Positions 59,601 to 63,270 of a stretch of DNA of 64,000 nucleotides are shown one piece after another. The notes below the pieces were generated by a model. It made no database searches. It was not told where the DNA came from and saw nothing but the letters and a program-made list of their open reading frames with translations. Source of the DNA: Stichopus chloronotus (taxonomy: Eukaryota; Echinodermata; Holothuroidea; Aspidochirotida; Stichopodidae); assembly GCA_021234535.1 (NCBI GenBank), contig CM037846.1, positions 19,547,814 through 19,611,813 of the forward strand. The letters are read 5' to 3'. A program made the position numbers and the translations under genes. Every line of letters begins with the position of its first letter. The stretch's first letter is position 1.

Positions 59601-61132
59601 GTTCATGTGCAACCGTTAATGTACCAGACTGGCATTGTTTATCCTTGAAGACAGGAGGGGGGTTCAAATAGATGTACCACCAATTCCTGAGCAAATTTTG
59701 TCTGCTTTAAACAAATCCCAACTTAGCAATTGCAGAACCCAGCTCAAAACCAGTCAGGTCTTTACTGTGCAGAGATGGTCTAAACTTAACTACAGACATT
59801 GCCATTAAAATGTTCACTTGTGTAGTATGTACATTTTCAATTTTTCTGGACCAGTTAAGTAGACAGAGATTTGAATTTTGGTGCTTAATCCCCCTGCATT
59901 TTTGCAAATGGGTCACTAACTTTGTTTTTTACTTGAAACTGATCATGATTTGATCAATGATACCTACTTACTCAAAATCTTGTCCAATTATTTTTGACTT
60001 GACACGATTCGGATGGAGCACTGACTTGACAACTAGTGCTGACTCAACTTGACTCGATCTATTATATGGACGACTCACCTCAACTCAGCTTGTGACTCAA
60101 GCTCAAGTTGACTCATTACAACTCTATATGCCTAGAAAATATGGTTGGAACTCCAAGTTTCCAGTACATTACTTGATTACTATAACCTCCTGAATTGGAA
60201 GTTATGCATTGCAGCATACCTACCATTACAAGACTGTAAGCTGTGTACTGTACCTTAGTTGTTCTTTATCCCAAAACGTTCCTTGACACTTTGCCTACCT
60301 AATTTCCTATGACCTATGACACCTATAATGGATACTGTCCAGATACAAGGCTTTCGTAATAGTAGCCTGTTGGTTCAGATCGTTATGATTGTGAAATTGA
60401 ACATTGAAAGCTCATTCAGGTCATTTTAGTTTGAACTTAAATTGGAGGTAGTTGCACTGTCGACACTTTTCCTCCCCATAATGCACTGCGTGACAATAAG
60501 TAATAACAGATCTGTGTTATTGTTAAGGAATATATTTAGCAGTCTCACGCACGCTACATTTCGCTAAACCGGTATATTAACATTACTTATGAACAAAACG
60601 TTGTTTGGCCAACACTGACGACCTTTAACTGCAAACAAAAATGCCAAAAAATAATGTCAGAATCATCAACAAAATAGCAGACTTTGCTTCCATGTCATTT
60701 CTTCACAATAACCTTGAAACAAAGATGACACAGTTAGCCACAAATTTTTGAAAACGTAAGAAATTTAACGTCCTTTTTTACGCGGAACACGGGGCATTAG
60801 GTGAAATAGCCTATGTTGCCTGCTATTTCGCTTATTTCAAGTTCGTCGAATTTAAGGCCTTAACAGTAACGTAAAAGAGAAATCGAAACCTATCACCAAG
60901 AAGCACATGAGCTGGTCAGTTTGGCGTTTCAACTGACTCCGGTAATATTTTATTTGGTAAACGATCGGCGATTATTTTTTTTTTTTTATTTCGGCTTAGC
61001 AGAACCCATGTACACCACCTAACGCAAGTTAGGCCCACTTAAGTAGCCTATTTTAATTCTTAGTTTAAGCGTAAGCCCTACCTCGGCTAACTTTTTCTTG
61101 TTAATAGCGCCTAACCCCACAGAACGCCGCAT
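20793..61132 (-). CDS. SNF8: ESCRT-II subunit SNF8 (VPS22/EAP30), six coding exons
   Basis: Complete minus-strand gene. The coding exons are 61132-61082, 40328-40139, 37640-37457, 30949-30805, 22352-22278 and 20885-20793, totalling 738 nt including the stop. They encode 245 residues against about 258 in human SNF8. All five introns (about 20.8, 2.5, 6.5, 8.5 and 1.4 kb) start GT and end AG, and every junction keeps frame. The product starts MRRSVGLGAINKKKLAE and ends WFPGLFPDT. Known family role: SNF8, with VPS36 and two VPS25, forms ESCRT-II, which sorts ubiquitinated cargo at endosomes. The N-terminal helical region is in exons 1-2, and the winged-helix domains are in exons 3-6. The introns are packed with repeats, and an LTR retrotransposon lies in intron 1 in the same orientation. 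The assignment rests on near-continuous similarity in every exon. Confidence 0.96.
21250..22200 (+). repeat. Diverged unit array with CA run, SNF8 intron 5
   Basis: Units are degraded but recognisable by repeated TTCTTGA(T/G)AT, ACCTCTGGTAACCTCAAATGACC and TGACCTTTGACCTT words (21630). The right end has ACACAGCACATATCCACACAC (22125-22150), then GCTATCATGGTTACAAACATTAC, a diverged type A tail. It ends about 80 bp before the SNF8 exon 5 donor. Confidence 0.6.
22278..22352 (-). CDS. SNF8: SNF8 coding exon 5
   Basis: 75 nt, 25 codons. Acceptor TTCTGTCTCATCAG before GGAACA at 22352; donor ATG/GTGAGT at 22278/22277. It encodes GTGHVSVKLLENKLGWQKER then SLLVM, matching the family pattern NGYVTVSEIKASLKWETERARQVL. 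It is wedged between two repeat copies: a family C head starts about 25 bp upstream of the acceptor, and another copy ends about 80 bp past the donor. Confidence 0.92.
22377..23275 (+). mobile_element. Family C repeat element with hairpin tail
   Basis: The head is AATGACTTTGAGATTCCTTGACAATATTCATGG. The same head occurs at 36870 and 40375, and a weaker one at 15112. About five units follow, several with TGACCTTTGACCT. The right end is AATTCCTTTCCTGCCTCGGGCAAGTAATC, a degraded version of the ATTCCTTGCC/GGCAAGGAAT hairpin, so head GATTCCTTG and the tail arm are inverse to each other. Confidence 0.65.
23684..24757 (+). mobile_element. Family B element, complete copy 1 (6 units)
   Basis: The head is CCAGAAAACCAAAAGG then CTTTGTGATTCCTTGCTAC. 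Six units with TTCTGGAGATATTGTGTTTAC follow, then a (CA)n run (24678-24708) and the tail CAGGACTGCATAGATTCC with hairpin ATTCCTTTTGCC-TGC-GGCAAGGAAT. The head word TGATTCCTTGC is the exact inverse of the tail word GCAAGGAATCA. Copy 2 at 55778-57609 has the same head and tail and eleven units. No protein-coding capacity. Confidence 0.85.
24758..25345 (+). repeat. Family A head with ~3 units, directly after family B copy
   Basis: It starts CCAGAATGCAGAAATGCATT, followed by GCAGTTTCGATGATTCG, immediately after the CAAAAA end of the family B element. Three diverged units follow (CTTCCCTTCATGAGATAATATG at 25035; TTGACCTCAAATGACCTGTGAC at 25222). No CA run or tail is found before unique sequence resumes at about 25345, so the copy is 3'-truncated. 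Confidence 0.65.
25640..26405 (+). repeat. Dispersed repeat ending in a GACCAGGGAGTTGCTATT hairpin
   Basis: This region is alignable, with many differences, to 52140-52585 in the same orientation and to 34838-35060 inverted. Shared words include ATCCCCT(A/G)TGGCTATA, GTGTTGGTTT, GCTTAGCAATA, and TCTCTTACTTT followed by GGGAGTC. At 26366-26405 it ends in an imperfect ~17-bp hairpin, GACCAGGGAGTTGCTATT / TGAC / AATAGCAACCCCCGGTC. Likely a non-autonomous mobile element of another family. Confidence 0.6.
26418..28218 (+). mobile_element. Family E repeat element, copy 2 (6 units)
   Basis: Aligns from end to end with 11654-13317 in the same orientation: the ~830-bp head, then units, CA run (28145-28175) and type A tail ATTATCATCGACACCAAAAA. 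It has six units against five, which accounts for the 137-bp length difference. A C-run at 26602-26614 is unique to this copy. It lies in SNF8 intron 4. Confidence 0.85.
28220..29974. other. Non-coding, SNF8 intron 4
   Basis: No exon or structured element recognised. The part 29260-29560 is more G+C-rich and contains words such as GGTTGGGGCTACTCCTTGG, but no reading frame on either strand resembles a known protein. Confidence 0.4.
29975..30450 (+). repeat. Short array remnant with type A tail, then ATTTTAC minirepeats
   Basis: 29975-30145 holds one diverged unit, a weak CA run (30083-30093) and the clear tail GCCATCATAACTGCATAGG then TTTCTCTTTTTATCAAAACC. 30148-30450 then repeats CACCATAATTTTAC, CCATTTTGAC and CATCACA words about three times at roughly 90-120-bp spacing, an independent small tandem repeat. 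Confidence 0.5.
30805..30949 (-). CDS. SNF8: SNF8 coding exon 4
   Basis: 145 nt. Acceptor TTTCCATAG before GGAT at 30949; donor GCTCAA/GTAAGC at 30805/30804, phase 0. It encodes DDVMRAIKKLKCLGNGFVLH, then KLNDGRFMVQSVPAELNMDH and TSVLNLAQ. The IRAIKKLK.LG.GF and QSVPAELNMDHT blocks are SNF8 signatures. Confidence 0.97.
31200..32950. repeat. Mixed array with an inverted section, SNF8 intron 3
   Basis: A family A-like head at 31205 (ACCAAAAATGCCACATGATTTCGATGATGC) is followed by one diverged unit, then by sequence without recognisable units until about 31985. From 31985 to 32235 the units run in reverse (AAAGGTCATTTGAGGTCACC at 32031, with GTTTTTGGTCGAGATC before it). From 32243 they run forward again. 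The array ends with a CA run (32870-32905) and a CCTAGATTCTTCTACCTTCC...GGAATC-like tail. A (TA)n tract interrupts it at 32574-32618. Confidence 0.6.
32574..32618. repeat. (TA)n microsatellite
   Basis: About 22 TA repeats, uninterrupted, replace the usual spacer within one ~145-bp unit. Confidence 0.95.
32995..33425 (+). repeat. Two-unit array with CA run and type A-like tail
   Basis: Units are marked by TTTGACCTTTGCTGACATCAC (33060) and CCAAATGACCTCTGACCTC (33206). CTTCCCTTCTTGAGATGTTATG is at 33291. A CA-rich run (33338-33380) is followed by AATTACAAAGGTTGTGATTATCATTGACAC, the family A/E type of tail. Confidence 0.65.
33426..34837. other. Non-coding, SNF8 intron 3
   Basis: Unique-looking A+T-rich sequence. 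No exon, array or paired element ends found. Confidence 0.4.
34838..35060 (-). repeat. Inverted partial copy of the 25640-26405 repeat
   Basis: In minus orientation it reads ATCTCTTACTTTTGGGAGTCC, then ATTGTCACAAATT, then an imperfect hairpin ACCAGGGAGGTTAC..GCAACTCCCTGC (34838-34885). This is the same order as at 26268-26405. Confidence 0.55.
35061..36867. other. Non-coding, SNF8 intron 3
   Basis: No exon or structured repeat recognised. Open frames here (for example 35671-36012 plus and 36262-36588 minus) show no domain and no codon-like pattern I can support. Confidence 0.4.
36868..37395 (+). repeat. Family C head with ~2 units and type A-like tail
   Basis: The head is AAATGACTTTGAGATTCCACGCCAATATTCATAG. 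Units are poorly preserved (TTGACTCCTGTTGACCCTAAATAACC at 37175). The end is a short CA-rich run (37325-37350) and GCCATCATTATTACAAAGATCATTTTGTATCATCAAAAC. It ends about 60 bp before the SNF8 exon 3 donor. Confidence 0.6.
37457..37640 (-). CDS. SNF8: SNF8 coding exon 3
   Basis: 184 nt. Acceptor CTGCTCAG before CTGG at 37640; donor AGTCT/GTAAGT at 37457/37456. It encodes [20 protein letters not shown], then IIEVCLATQHRNGGLM and EELLQKVRTTRGRSRQAQDV. This is the most conserved block of SNF8 and begins the first winged-helix domain. Confidence 0.97.
38187..38770. mobile_element. hAT-type MITE with perfect 8-bp target duplication
   Basis: The element starts CAGTGGCATAACCAGA and ends TCTGGTTATGCCACTG, 16-bp perfect inverted repeats. 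It is flanked by GTGCAGGG at 38179-38186 and 38771-38778. At 584 bp with no transposase it is non-autonomous. It lies in SNF8 intron 2. The 8-bp duplication and CAGTGGC ends are typical of the hAT superfamily. Confidence 0.93.
39055..39408 (+). repeat. Small hairpin-ended element with GACAGACAGACA run
   Basis: TTTAGCT near the start (39059) and AGCTAAA at the end (39401) are inverse. Inside, AATTTCAGAAAAATCCACTAG leads to ACAGACAGACAGACA (39337-39350) and then AGCTCTCGCCACAC-TTCAT-GGGGTGAGCT, an imperfect hairpin. The layout (unit, short microsatellite, 3' hairpin) parallels the array families but with an unrelated sequence. Confidence 0.5.
40139..40328 (-). CDS. SNF8: SNF8 coding exon 2
   Basis: 190 nt. 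Acceptor CACCTTAG before GCC at 40328; donor GCCT/GTGAGT at 40139/40138, phase 1. It encodes AKYKDKGSELAEEQLSQMSK, then LEEFAANHRNDIKKNPEFR and MCATIGVDPLA. This is the N-terminal helical segment and the start of the conserved core, nearly identical to vertebrate SNF8 around the NPEFR..F..MCATIGVDPLAS block. A family C repeat head lies only about 45 bp upstream of the acceptor. Confidence 0.97.
40373..40870 (+). repeat. Family C head, ~2 units, CA run, type A tail
   Basis: The head AAATGACTTTGAGATTTCTTGCCAATATTCATGG starts 45 bp from the SNF8 exon 2 acceptor. TACTGACCTCACATGACCTTGG is near 40500. A CA run (40803-40830) and the tail ATCATGACTGCATAGG / TTTCTCTTTACATCAAGACC close the copy. Head type C with tail type A suggests recombination between families or a nested pair. 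Confidence 0.65.
41160..41551 (+). repeat. Array, left part (target of LTR insertion)
   Basis: Three diverged units (CTTCCCTTCTTCACAAATCTTG at 41211, then CTTGCTTTCTTGAGACACAATG, then CTTCCCTTCTCAAGATAT). The third is cut at ATAT by the LTR retrotransposon and resumes at 50697 with CATCTTTACAATGTTTTCAC. Confidence 0.7.
41552..41555. repeat. Target site duplication ATAT, left
   Basis: ATAT directly precedes the left LTR and is repeated at 50693-50696 after the right LTR. Joining the flanks across one copy gives a normal array unit. Confidence 0.9.
41556..42287 (-). repeat. 3' LTR
   Basis: 732 bp, starting TGTAGCGTGCCGAGG and ending GGCATTTTACA on the plus strand (TG..CA termini). It carries a TATTTATA (minus-strand TATAAATA) at 41715-41722 and ATTGG at 41781-41785. 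A TACGTACG-rich microsatellite runs from about 41945 to 42130 in the presumed U3. It differs from the other LTR by a few substitutions and 4-bp steps in the ACGT runs. Confidence 0.96.
42288..42302 (-). other. Polypurine tract
   Basis: On the minus strand CTTGGGAAGGGGCTG sits directly upstream of the 3' LTR. The GGGAAGGGG run is in the position needed for plus-strand DNA priming. Confidence 0.75.
42303..43041 (-). other. Non-coding 3' region of the LTR element
   Basis: About 740 bp between the zinc-finger ORF and the polypurine tract with no supportable frame. GTGTCCA(A/C) words recur at 42840-42970 (TGTCCATAATGAG, TGTCCAGTAG, TGTCCACGAG, TGTCCAAGAG, TGTCCACAAC), a loose local repeat. Confidence 0.5.
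43042..43617 (-). CDS. C2H2 zinc-finger accessory ORF of the LTR element
   Basis: 191 codons, after pol and before the 3' LTR, where an env gene would lie. Two N-terminal C2H2 fingers are clear: C14-x2-C17-x12-H30-x4-H35 (FSCTKCKSVCRTK..LERH) and C42-x4-C47-x12-H60-x4-H65 (FLCGKSGCPKKFAKRRYLRDH). A Thr/Ser/Glu-rich middle includes TPTTTDCSDNEETE and EQQQQE. The C-terminal part (WGDQWKVLRTSGLLCYCV) is unrecognised. No signal peptide or membrane segment, so it is not an envelope protein. Known role of such fingers: sequence-specific nucleic acid binding. Inference: a regulatory or targeting protein of the element. How it would be expressed is not visible; a subgenomic or spliced RNA is possible. 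Confidence 0.75.
   Translation of the reverse strand: METHSEDQKMGFSCTKCKSVCRTKVELERHKSRLHASVQFLCGKSGCPKKFAKRRYLRDHQRRMHPTFTLKPDLEQGNSHSEALERTWETRKAPPTPTTTDCSDNEETELSSTETVDLKEQQQQEKYGARYVAMEAGTVFNMWGDQWKVLRTSGLLCYCVTTAPQLTSTGTMTEDLKLTVNLSEVLRDAHQ
43858..44157 (-). pseudogene. Continuation of the pol frame past an in-frame TGA
   Basis: The frame of gag-pol stays open for 99 codons after the TGA at 44160-44158. It contains the expected integrase C-terminal features: a Y-x-I strand (VIYRIQKG), a basic stretch and VVHVDRLKPF. This matches the end of the GPY/F-type module whose start (GPWIV) precedes the stop. A shorter ATG-start frame covers 44088-43858. The TGA therefore looks like a nonsense mutation that removes about 100 residues in this copy. 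Confidence 0.8.
44158..48726 (-). CDS. Gag-Pol polyprotein of the Ty3/gypsy-type element
   Basis: 1522 codons. Gag core about residues 40-210; zinc knuckle CWNCHELGHYSNEC at 276-289; aspartic protease LLVDTGST around 345-352; RT about 630-830 with the TLDLASGYWQV aspartate D721, MPFGLCNAPATF and the catalytic YLDD at 783-786. RNase H follows at about 928-1010 (DTDAS near 933, then RELLAV and LRTDH). Integrase has the HHCC finger (H1205, H1212, C1240, C1243) and the catalytic triad D1275, D1335, E1371, with 35 residues between the last two. All key residues are present. The ATG at 48726 is 10 codons after the TAA closing the leader ORF in the same frame. Gag and pol share one frame without a frameshift. 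The frame stops at a TGA inside the integrase C-terminal module. Confidence 0.96.
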   Translation of the reverse strand: MPLTPLLGRGERNYEDHEERRNVRHSACRGEDNYLFNERIRKPIMLPEKFDGSKQAWEDYHVHFEHISTINQWELMEKVSFLGASLHGEAQRVFSDLSPDQRMNYGAVVAAMNRRFGTGQQGLIYRVQLQNRTQDSNKTVVELGQSIKRLASKAYSGTSQEFVIDVFRNALRDPELKRHIYQARPTTLEEAVCVAAEMEEYLKAERQRTNRRRENIRSVNTTAHTNATSELGDLKEEICKLVRGEVSKAVEELKKGDRKKESRPKRSQDRKAQVECWNCHELGHYSNECPKPKIEEEADKNAKVENTKEEEKEKSFSCGMRITPAPKRSRGLFVNGEICGKTVNLLVDTGSTVTILTEEIFHSLPGEKKPEVESVEFNLGVAKKMEVQPLGLIRTSLKLSDFEVDQYVVVAEVDVDGMLGLDFLEKYGASWNWEARCLELGGTRVPFTVEEGEPRSRQVKLISDEIVPAGHGSILLGRISGAKGVETWGALSPLSKFEERIGLAVGSTLVDARRGTVAIRVFNLTKQDIPLYRGTHAAMFDPVVEVHEKLESGHGPKERLAMVVEQGGHEKAIPDHLMDLIGTLPPHLTDEERKNVEELLKRYHCVFAKSDDEFGRTNLVKHSIDTGDSPPVRQRPRRLPMQKRDEVETQIEKLLQKGIVEPSISPWASPIVLVRKKDGSSRLCVDYRKLNASTIKDAYPIPRIDDNIDALSGSKWFSTLDLASGYWQVSMDPKDKEKTAFVTQSGLYEFTVMPFGLCNAPATFERLMERVLMGLQWNIAVIYLDDIIVFGKTFEEHTERLGMVLDRLRDAGLKLKPRKCSLFQEEVSFLGHIVSAEGVRPDPGKADCVRSWPRPLTTMDVRSFVGLASYYRKFIQGFADIAKPLYKLTEGRGTKEVVKWNEDCEQAFATLKEKLTTAPILCYPNPEGRFILDTDASNVGIGSVLSQEQDGVEKIIAYASRTLSKQERNYCVTRRELLAVVTYVRHFKHYLYGQHFLLRTDHGSLRWLCNFKDPEGQTARWLQVLGTYDFEIEHRPGTKHGNADALSRLPCRQCGVNNEHSNDVTFTEEEQFFLKDSTKSKSETEAYAEDSNVATGSQREPVFSLTLHHRDHVIEENPESMRKEQMADETLGRLLRWIEESKTRPNWDIVSAYGADVKFFWSRWDQLEEVKGVLYLRWETDDPMGNQRKFLVPKALKGKVLEQLHNVPTAGHLGMTKTWSRAKKVSVYWRGMRRDVRAHCKTCVPCQAKKSPGKRTRAPLETYVVGLPMERVEIDVAGPFPVTNRGNRFILVITDCFTKWTEAYALLDHTARTVATTLVEDFVCRFGVPCELHSDQGRDFESNVFQEVCKLLGIRKTRTTAFRPQSDGQVERFNRTMESMLSMFVDETQRDWDEWLPYVTMAYRASEHDSTGLSPNIMMLGRELFMPLDIIFGTPPQTQDECTQLDETAYATTLKEKMARTFEIARQQLGKSVVRQKRNYDRKSSECYFQPGQGVWLFNPTRKLKRSPKLQKPWDGPWIVTS
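48757..49866 (-). CDS. Leader ORF with seven 33-residue repeats
   Basis: 369 codons between the 5' LTR and gag-pol. Residues 1-96 are Glu/Ser/Thr-rich (MDKGEDISSNECEKEVG) with a CTSCG motif. Residues 97 to about 324 are seven tandem repeats of 33 residues, each with YVREGEYVRSGDATS, then VRTRPYV, then SYNGVTG. Residues about 325-369 form a basic tail. No known domain. It is in the same frame as gag-pol, separated by one TAA (48759-48757) and ten open codons. It could be an N-terminal Gag extension reached by stop readthrough, a separate pre-Gag protein, or one ORF broken by a mutation. The repeat copies are very similar at DNA level, so the number probably changes by slippage or unequal exchange. 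Confidence 0.75.
   Translation of the reverse strand: MDKGEDISSNECEKEVGSPCNGQRESATATPLVREECTSCGVTRPWSAPPGSIEEIEGNTYRNPNDGGNTKKEDQELSANKQHVSPGRSEHVPHTGHVRESEYVRSGDATSTVRTRPYLYDESYNGVTGYVREGEYVRSGDVTSTVRTRPYVCDESYNGVTGYVREGEYVRSGDATSTVRTRPYVCDESYKGVTGHVREGEYVRSGDATSTVRTRPYVYEGSYNGVTGYVREGEYVRSGDATSTVHTRPYVCDESYKGVTGHVREGEYVRSGDATSTVRTRPYVYEGSYNGVTGYVREGEYVRGGDATSAVRMRPYVCDNNYNYRFTEMETLYPELRRDHTVARSTPQNMGKYMNDSSLEQRMVHPRKN
48895..49578 (-). repeat. 99-bp coding tandem repeat, seven copies
   Basis: A 99-bp period (33 codons) is repeated about seven times with few differences. Each has GGCCTCGTACGCACTGTACT, then GCTACGTACGTACTCG on the plus strand. Because the period is a multiple of three, frames stay open on both strands. 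Two subtypes alternate (CATATACG/GTATCC and CACACACG/GTGTCC), suggesting a higher-order duplication. Confidence 0.95.
49935..49952 (-). other. Candidate primer-binding site
   Basis: Four bases inside the 5' LTR the minus strand reads TGGTGGTAAGCGGTGGGA. A primer tRNA 3' end would be TCCCACCGCTTACCACCA, similar to some leucine tRNA 3' ends (CCCACCGCTGCCACCA). The position and the TGG start fit a PBS; the tRNA identity is tentative. Confidence 0.6.
49957..50692 (-). repeat. 5' LTR
   Basis: 736 bp, starting TGTAGCATGCCGAGG and ending GGCATTTTACA on the plus strand. Nearly identical to 41556-42287. As the element reads on the minus strand, this is the promoter-bearing LTR. Confidence 0.96.
50116..50186 (-). 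promoter_or_regulatory. LTR promoter: TATA box and CCAAT box
   Basis: On the minus strand TATAAATA lies at 50123-50116. CCAAT (plus ATTGG, 50182-50186) lies about 60 bp upstream of it, a classical core promoter arrangement. Transcription would start about 25-30 bp past the TATA, within the LTR. Both boxes are conserved in the other LTR. Confidence 0.65.
50693..50696. repeat. Target site duplication ATAT, right
   Basis: Second copy of the duplication next to the right LTR; see 41552-41555. Confidence 0.9.
50697..51110 (+). repeat. Array, right part, with CA run and tail
   Basis: Resumes the unit cut by the LTR element (CATCTTTACAATGTTTTCAC), then two units. One has CCAAATGACCTTTGACCTCC at 50882. 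CA-rich runs follow (51022-51065), and the tail GATTACAAAGGTTTACGATTTCATCACAATCAAAAAC closes the copy. Confidence 0.7.
51111..52139. other. Non-coding, SNF8 intron 1
   Basis: No exon or structured element found. A short G+C-rich palindromic stretch (CAGCTGGGCCCCCAGCAGCCCAGCTC) sits at about 51553-51580. Confidence 0.4.
52140..52585 (+). repeat. Second copy of the 25640-26405 repeat, 3'-truncated
   Basis: Diverged but ordered matches to 25640-26300: ATCCCCTATGGCTATA, GTGTTGGTTTATTG, GCTTAGCAATACACTAG, then ATCTCTTACTTTTGGGAGTCC. It stops where the family D element begins (about 52586), so the hairpin end is missing. Confidence 0.55.
52586..55106 (+). repeat. Family D element: ~150-bp units, GACA run, hairpin tail; split by a MITE
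   Basis: The head contains GCAGAAGCTCATACCTC (52606). After interruption by the 52937-54084 MITE, four units of about 150 bp follow (each with AGAATTTCATAAAATGGG, CACATGGGACCTTGGACT and CCATCAAC). Then come GACAGATAGACAGACAGG (55019) and the near-palindrome AGCTCACACTAGCATGCTGG then TATGAGCT (55083-55110). Head AGCTCATACC is the exact inverse of tail GGTATGAGCT. Same plan as families A-C, unrelated unit. Confidence 0.7.
52937..54084. mobile_element. pogo-like MITE with TA target duplication
   Basis: The ends are CAGTAAAACCCTGTTAATCC on the left and, reverse-complemented, CAGCTAAACCCCGTTTATCC on the right, with TA on both flanks (52935-52936, 54085-54086). Near the right end the terminal words repeat three times (TTCGGATAAAC(G)GGGTT). 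No transposase is seen in 1148 bp. The TIR style and TA duplication fit the pogo/Tigger branch of Tc1/mariner. Confidence 0.85.
55107..55440 (+). repeat. Family A copy directly after family D
   Basis: CCAGAATACACAAATTTTATG then GTGGTTTCCATGATCAG starts at the end of the family D tail. About one and a half units follow (TTAAATGAGATCATGTCTAC; ACATCAAATGACCTTTGACTGCC), then it is truncated. Confidence 0.6.
55778..57609 (+). mobile_element. Family B element, complete copy 2 (11 units)
   Basis: The head (CCAGAAAGCCAAAAGGC, then TTTGTGATTCCTTGCTAC) and tail (CAGGACTGCATAGATTCA, hairpin, GGCAAGGAATCAAAAA) are those of copy 1 at 23684-24757. Eleven units of ~145 bp lie between, each with TTCTGGAGATA and TGACCTCTGGTGACCTCAAA followed by a T-ACCTTTGAC block. 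Two CA runs (57505-57520, 57535-57560) precede the tail. It lies in SNF8 intron 1. Confidence 0.87.
57610..58444. other. Non-coding, SNF8 intron 1
   Basis: Nothing recognised on either strand. Confidence 0.4.
58445..60120. repeat. Pair of CAAGTC-rich arms enclosing ~1.4 kb
   Basis: The left arm 58445-58545 has GACTCAAGTTGGACTCAAGTC and GGATCGACTTCACTTGG. The right arm 59975-60120 has inverse-type words (GACTTGACACGATTCGG, GACTCAACTTGACTCGATC) and ends GTTGACTCATTACAAC. The right end matches the end of 10540-10668. Possibly one foldback-type element. I found no target duplication and no coding sequence between the arms. Confidence 0.4.
60121..61080. other. 5' part of SNF8 intron 1, no feature
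   Basis: A T-run (60974-60988) and otherwise unremarkable sequence up to the exon 1 donor at 61081. Confidence 0.4.
61082..61132 (-). CDS. SNF8: SNF8 coding exon 1
   Basis: Seventeen codons, MRRSVGLGAINKKKLAE, matching the basic start of SNF8 proteins (M.RRG.G.GAI.KKKLAE). The donor is GAG/GTAGGG at 61082/61081, phase 0. The ATG at 61132-61130 is the only one fitting the family start. The next coding exon is 20.8 kb away. Confidence 0.93.
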
Positions 61133-61395
61133 GATGGAGATGACTATCAGTAACAACTTGGCTCCTTGAAACGAAATCAAATCGGCGATTCTTCATAAAA
61201 ATTCGTCTGAATACCGCCACAGGTTCGCTGATCCGCTGATCCGCTGATAAGACACTTATATGGTGCGCCTAATGTGCCATAAGTCGAGAAACTTGCATGT
61301 CGAATTAAGTTTCTGTTCCTAATCTTGGTTCCGCCACCTCTGAAGGAACATCCATTACTGTACTGCTCTTCCGGGAGAGTGATTGTACTCCTCGG
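61133..61395 (-). promoter_or_regulatory. SNF8 5' UTR / promoter region (position only)
   Basis: Directly upstream of the SNF8 start codon. No TATA box in a convincing place. A triple CGCTGATC(C) repeat lies at 61227-61247. CpG is more frequent than in the introns. Called by position only; the transcription start is unknown. Confidence 0.4.
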
Positions 61396-62639
61396 TTGGC
61401 TATAGTAGGCATACATAGTGGCTCAAATTGTGAGGAATGTATCAAAGGAGGAGAAATCATTCGCCGAGAAAGACTTTGCAAAGTCTACATATCTCCAAGA
61501 ATTAGACATAGGCCCATGCCAATTGTTCTTACGTATGACATTTTCAAGTTCTTTCATTGGTTACGTTTACACATGACGCATTTAAAAAAAATGATTGAAA
61601 GAAGCTGTCATACGTTGAATAAATCATACATCTGTCAGTTTCTCGAATTATTTTGTTCATTGTTCGAACCAATGCGGTTGCTATTCACAGAAAATAGGTA
61701 AGTCCGTGTTGATATTATTAAGCCGAACATATGAAACTAAGTATAACACCTACCATACCAAGTCATTCACGTGGCGCGTGATCCTCCATGCCTAGCGGAC
61801 AGTGCATGTGACGCCGTTTTGTCAATTGGTGTGCTTCTTTCAGCTATCAGGCTTCCGATTTCATTGCCCAAAACATCATTCCATAGGTTAAAAGACCGTG
61901 TCACATCAGTCATGGAAAGGCAAAGATGTAGAGTCATGTCGAATGTACCCACAGCACCTAACATCCAGGATAATGGCTATAATAACCCTGATCATTGAAA
62001 TTGACTTATGATGTCTTCGGTCAGATGGACAGTATATCACATATTTGTCTACCTACCTACCAAATTTTAAGTTTATCCGACGTACCGCTTAGAATTAGAT
62101 AGTGACACACTTTTCATAGCATTTTTTCCAATTTGACCTTTAACCCCGTGAACTTTGACCTCGTGACAGCATCAATATTTATAAATATTCCTGTATCATC
62201 TTTCTTTACGCATAAGTTAATTTTAGGACAGTCACCAATCACCATCATCATAATGATTATTACAGGGAGGAATTCCCAAACAGCTAACAGAGCCGTATAA
62301 GATTGTTATCTGTAGATACAGATATGGGTAATTCCTTGTAAGTGGAGCTCAAAATGCAAAATTTTAAAGTTTGCACATTCAAAACAACGTTAAGGAAATT
62401 ACACAGTAACGGAATTGAGAAATGGTACAATTTCTGCTACGCTGGTAACGGAATTACTGTACACTATTATTCCCTGAGTAGCTCAGTTGTGAAATTGACT
62501 CATTCCTCACTACCCCAACTGTAGGTCAAAATCCACAACCCATGCACCTACCCTGACACAGCTTCATTGCCTTAATGGCGTAAACAAGAGGATAAAACGT
62601 CAACAGGGCGACAGGGTGGGGGTGAGACCCAAAATTTGT
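61396..62639. other. Upstream of SNF8, no gene recognised
   Basis: Open frames at 61396-61701 and 61771-61998 (plus) show no domain. The first runs into a perfect splice donor sequence at 61697/61698. An isolated AATTTGACCTTTAACCCCG / TTTGACCTCGTGAC pair at 62138-62166 resembles one unit core. Confidence 0.4.
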
Positions 62640-63270
62640 CACAATGACGATATTCGTGAAATTTGAAATACCAGTTGGAATTTTTCATATACCAGTCCAG
62701 CACATTTTATAGCATAGAAAGATGCCACATTTTACACCAGATTGTGTCTAAGGTTACAGTGAAATTGAAAAATTTTGCAGTAAATCTGAATGCCATTTAA
62801 ATTTCTCATATTTCAGTCCAACGGCGACGGTAATTGGAATATTTAAAATACCAGTCGGAAGTTTTCACATCTCAGTCCAGCACATTTTATAACTTCAAAA
62901 GACCCAAAATATTGCAGTAGATTGCATGATGGTTACTTATAGTGGGTGACAATTTTTTCATTTGAAAAAGCTGGTAGGGGACACCTCCTACTTTGCAATC
63001 CTCTCATGCCCACCATCACTCATCTCGTGCTTTCCTCACTTACCAAAATTCTATTGTATGTCATTTTTTTTCTCATCAAGGGGGTTATAGTTTTCAAAAG
63101 TCATCAATACCAGAACTTGCGGTACGCTGTTATGCAATCACCAACTGTTGAAGTTAACTAATAAAAAGCTGAAATCGCCAGAGGGTAAAAATTTGCTGGA
63201 ATAAATTTCCTGAAAAAATTACCGCAACAGATGTAAGATGTTGCACCAGATTTTGTCTAAGCCTGCCTGG
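62640..63270 (+). repeat. ~180-bp tandem repeat, about three diverged units
   Basis: ATACCAGT(T/C)GGAA, TCCAGCACATTTTATA and (C/G)ACCAGATT(G/T)TGTCTAAG recur at 62667/62848, 62695/62876 and 62737/63246. The third unit is partial. Confidence 0.6.
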
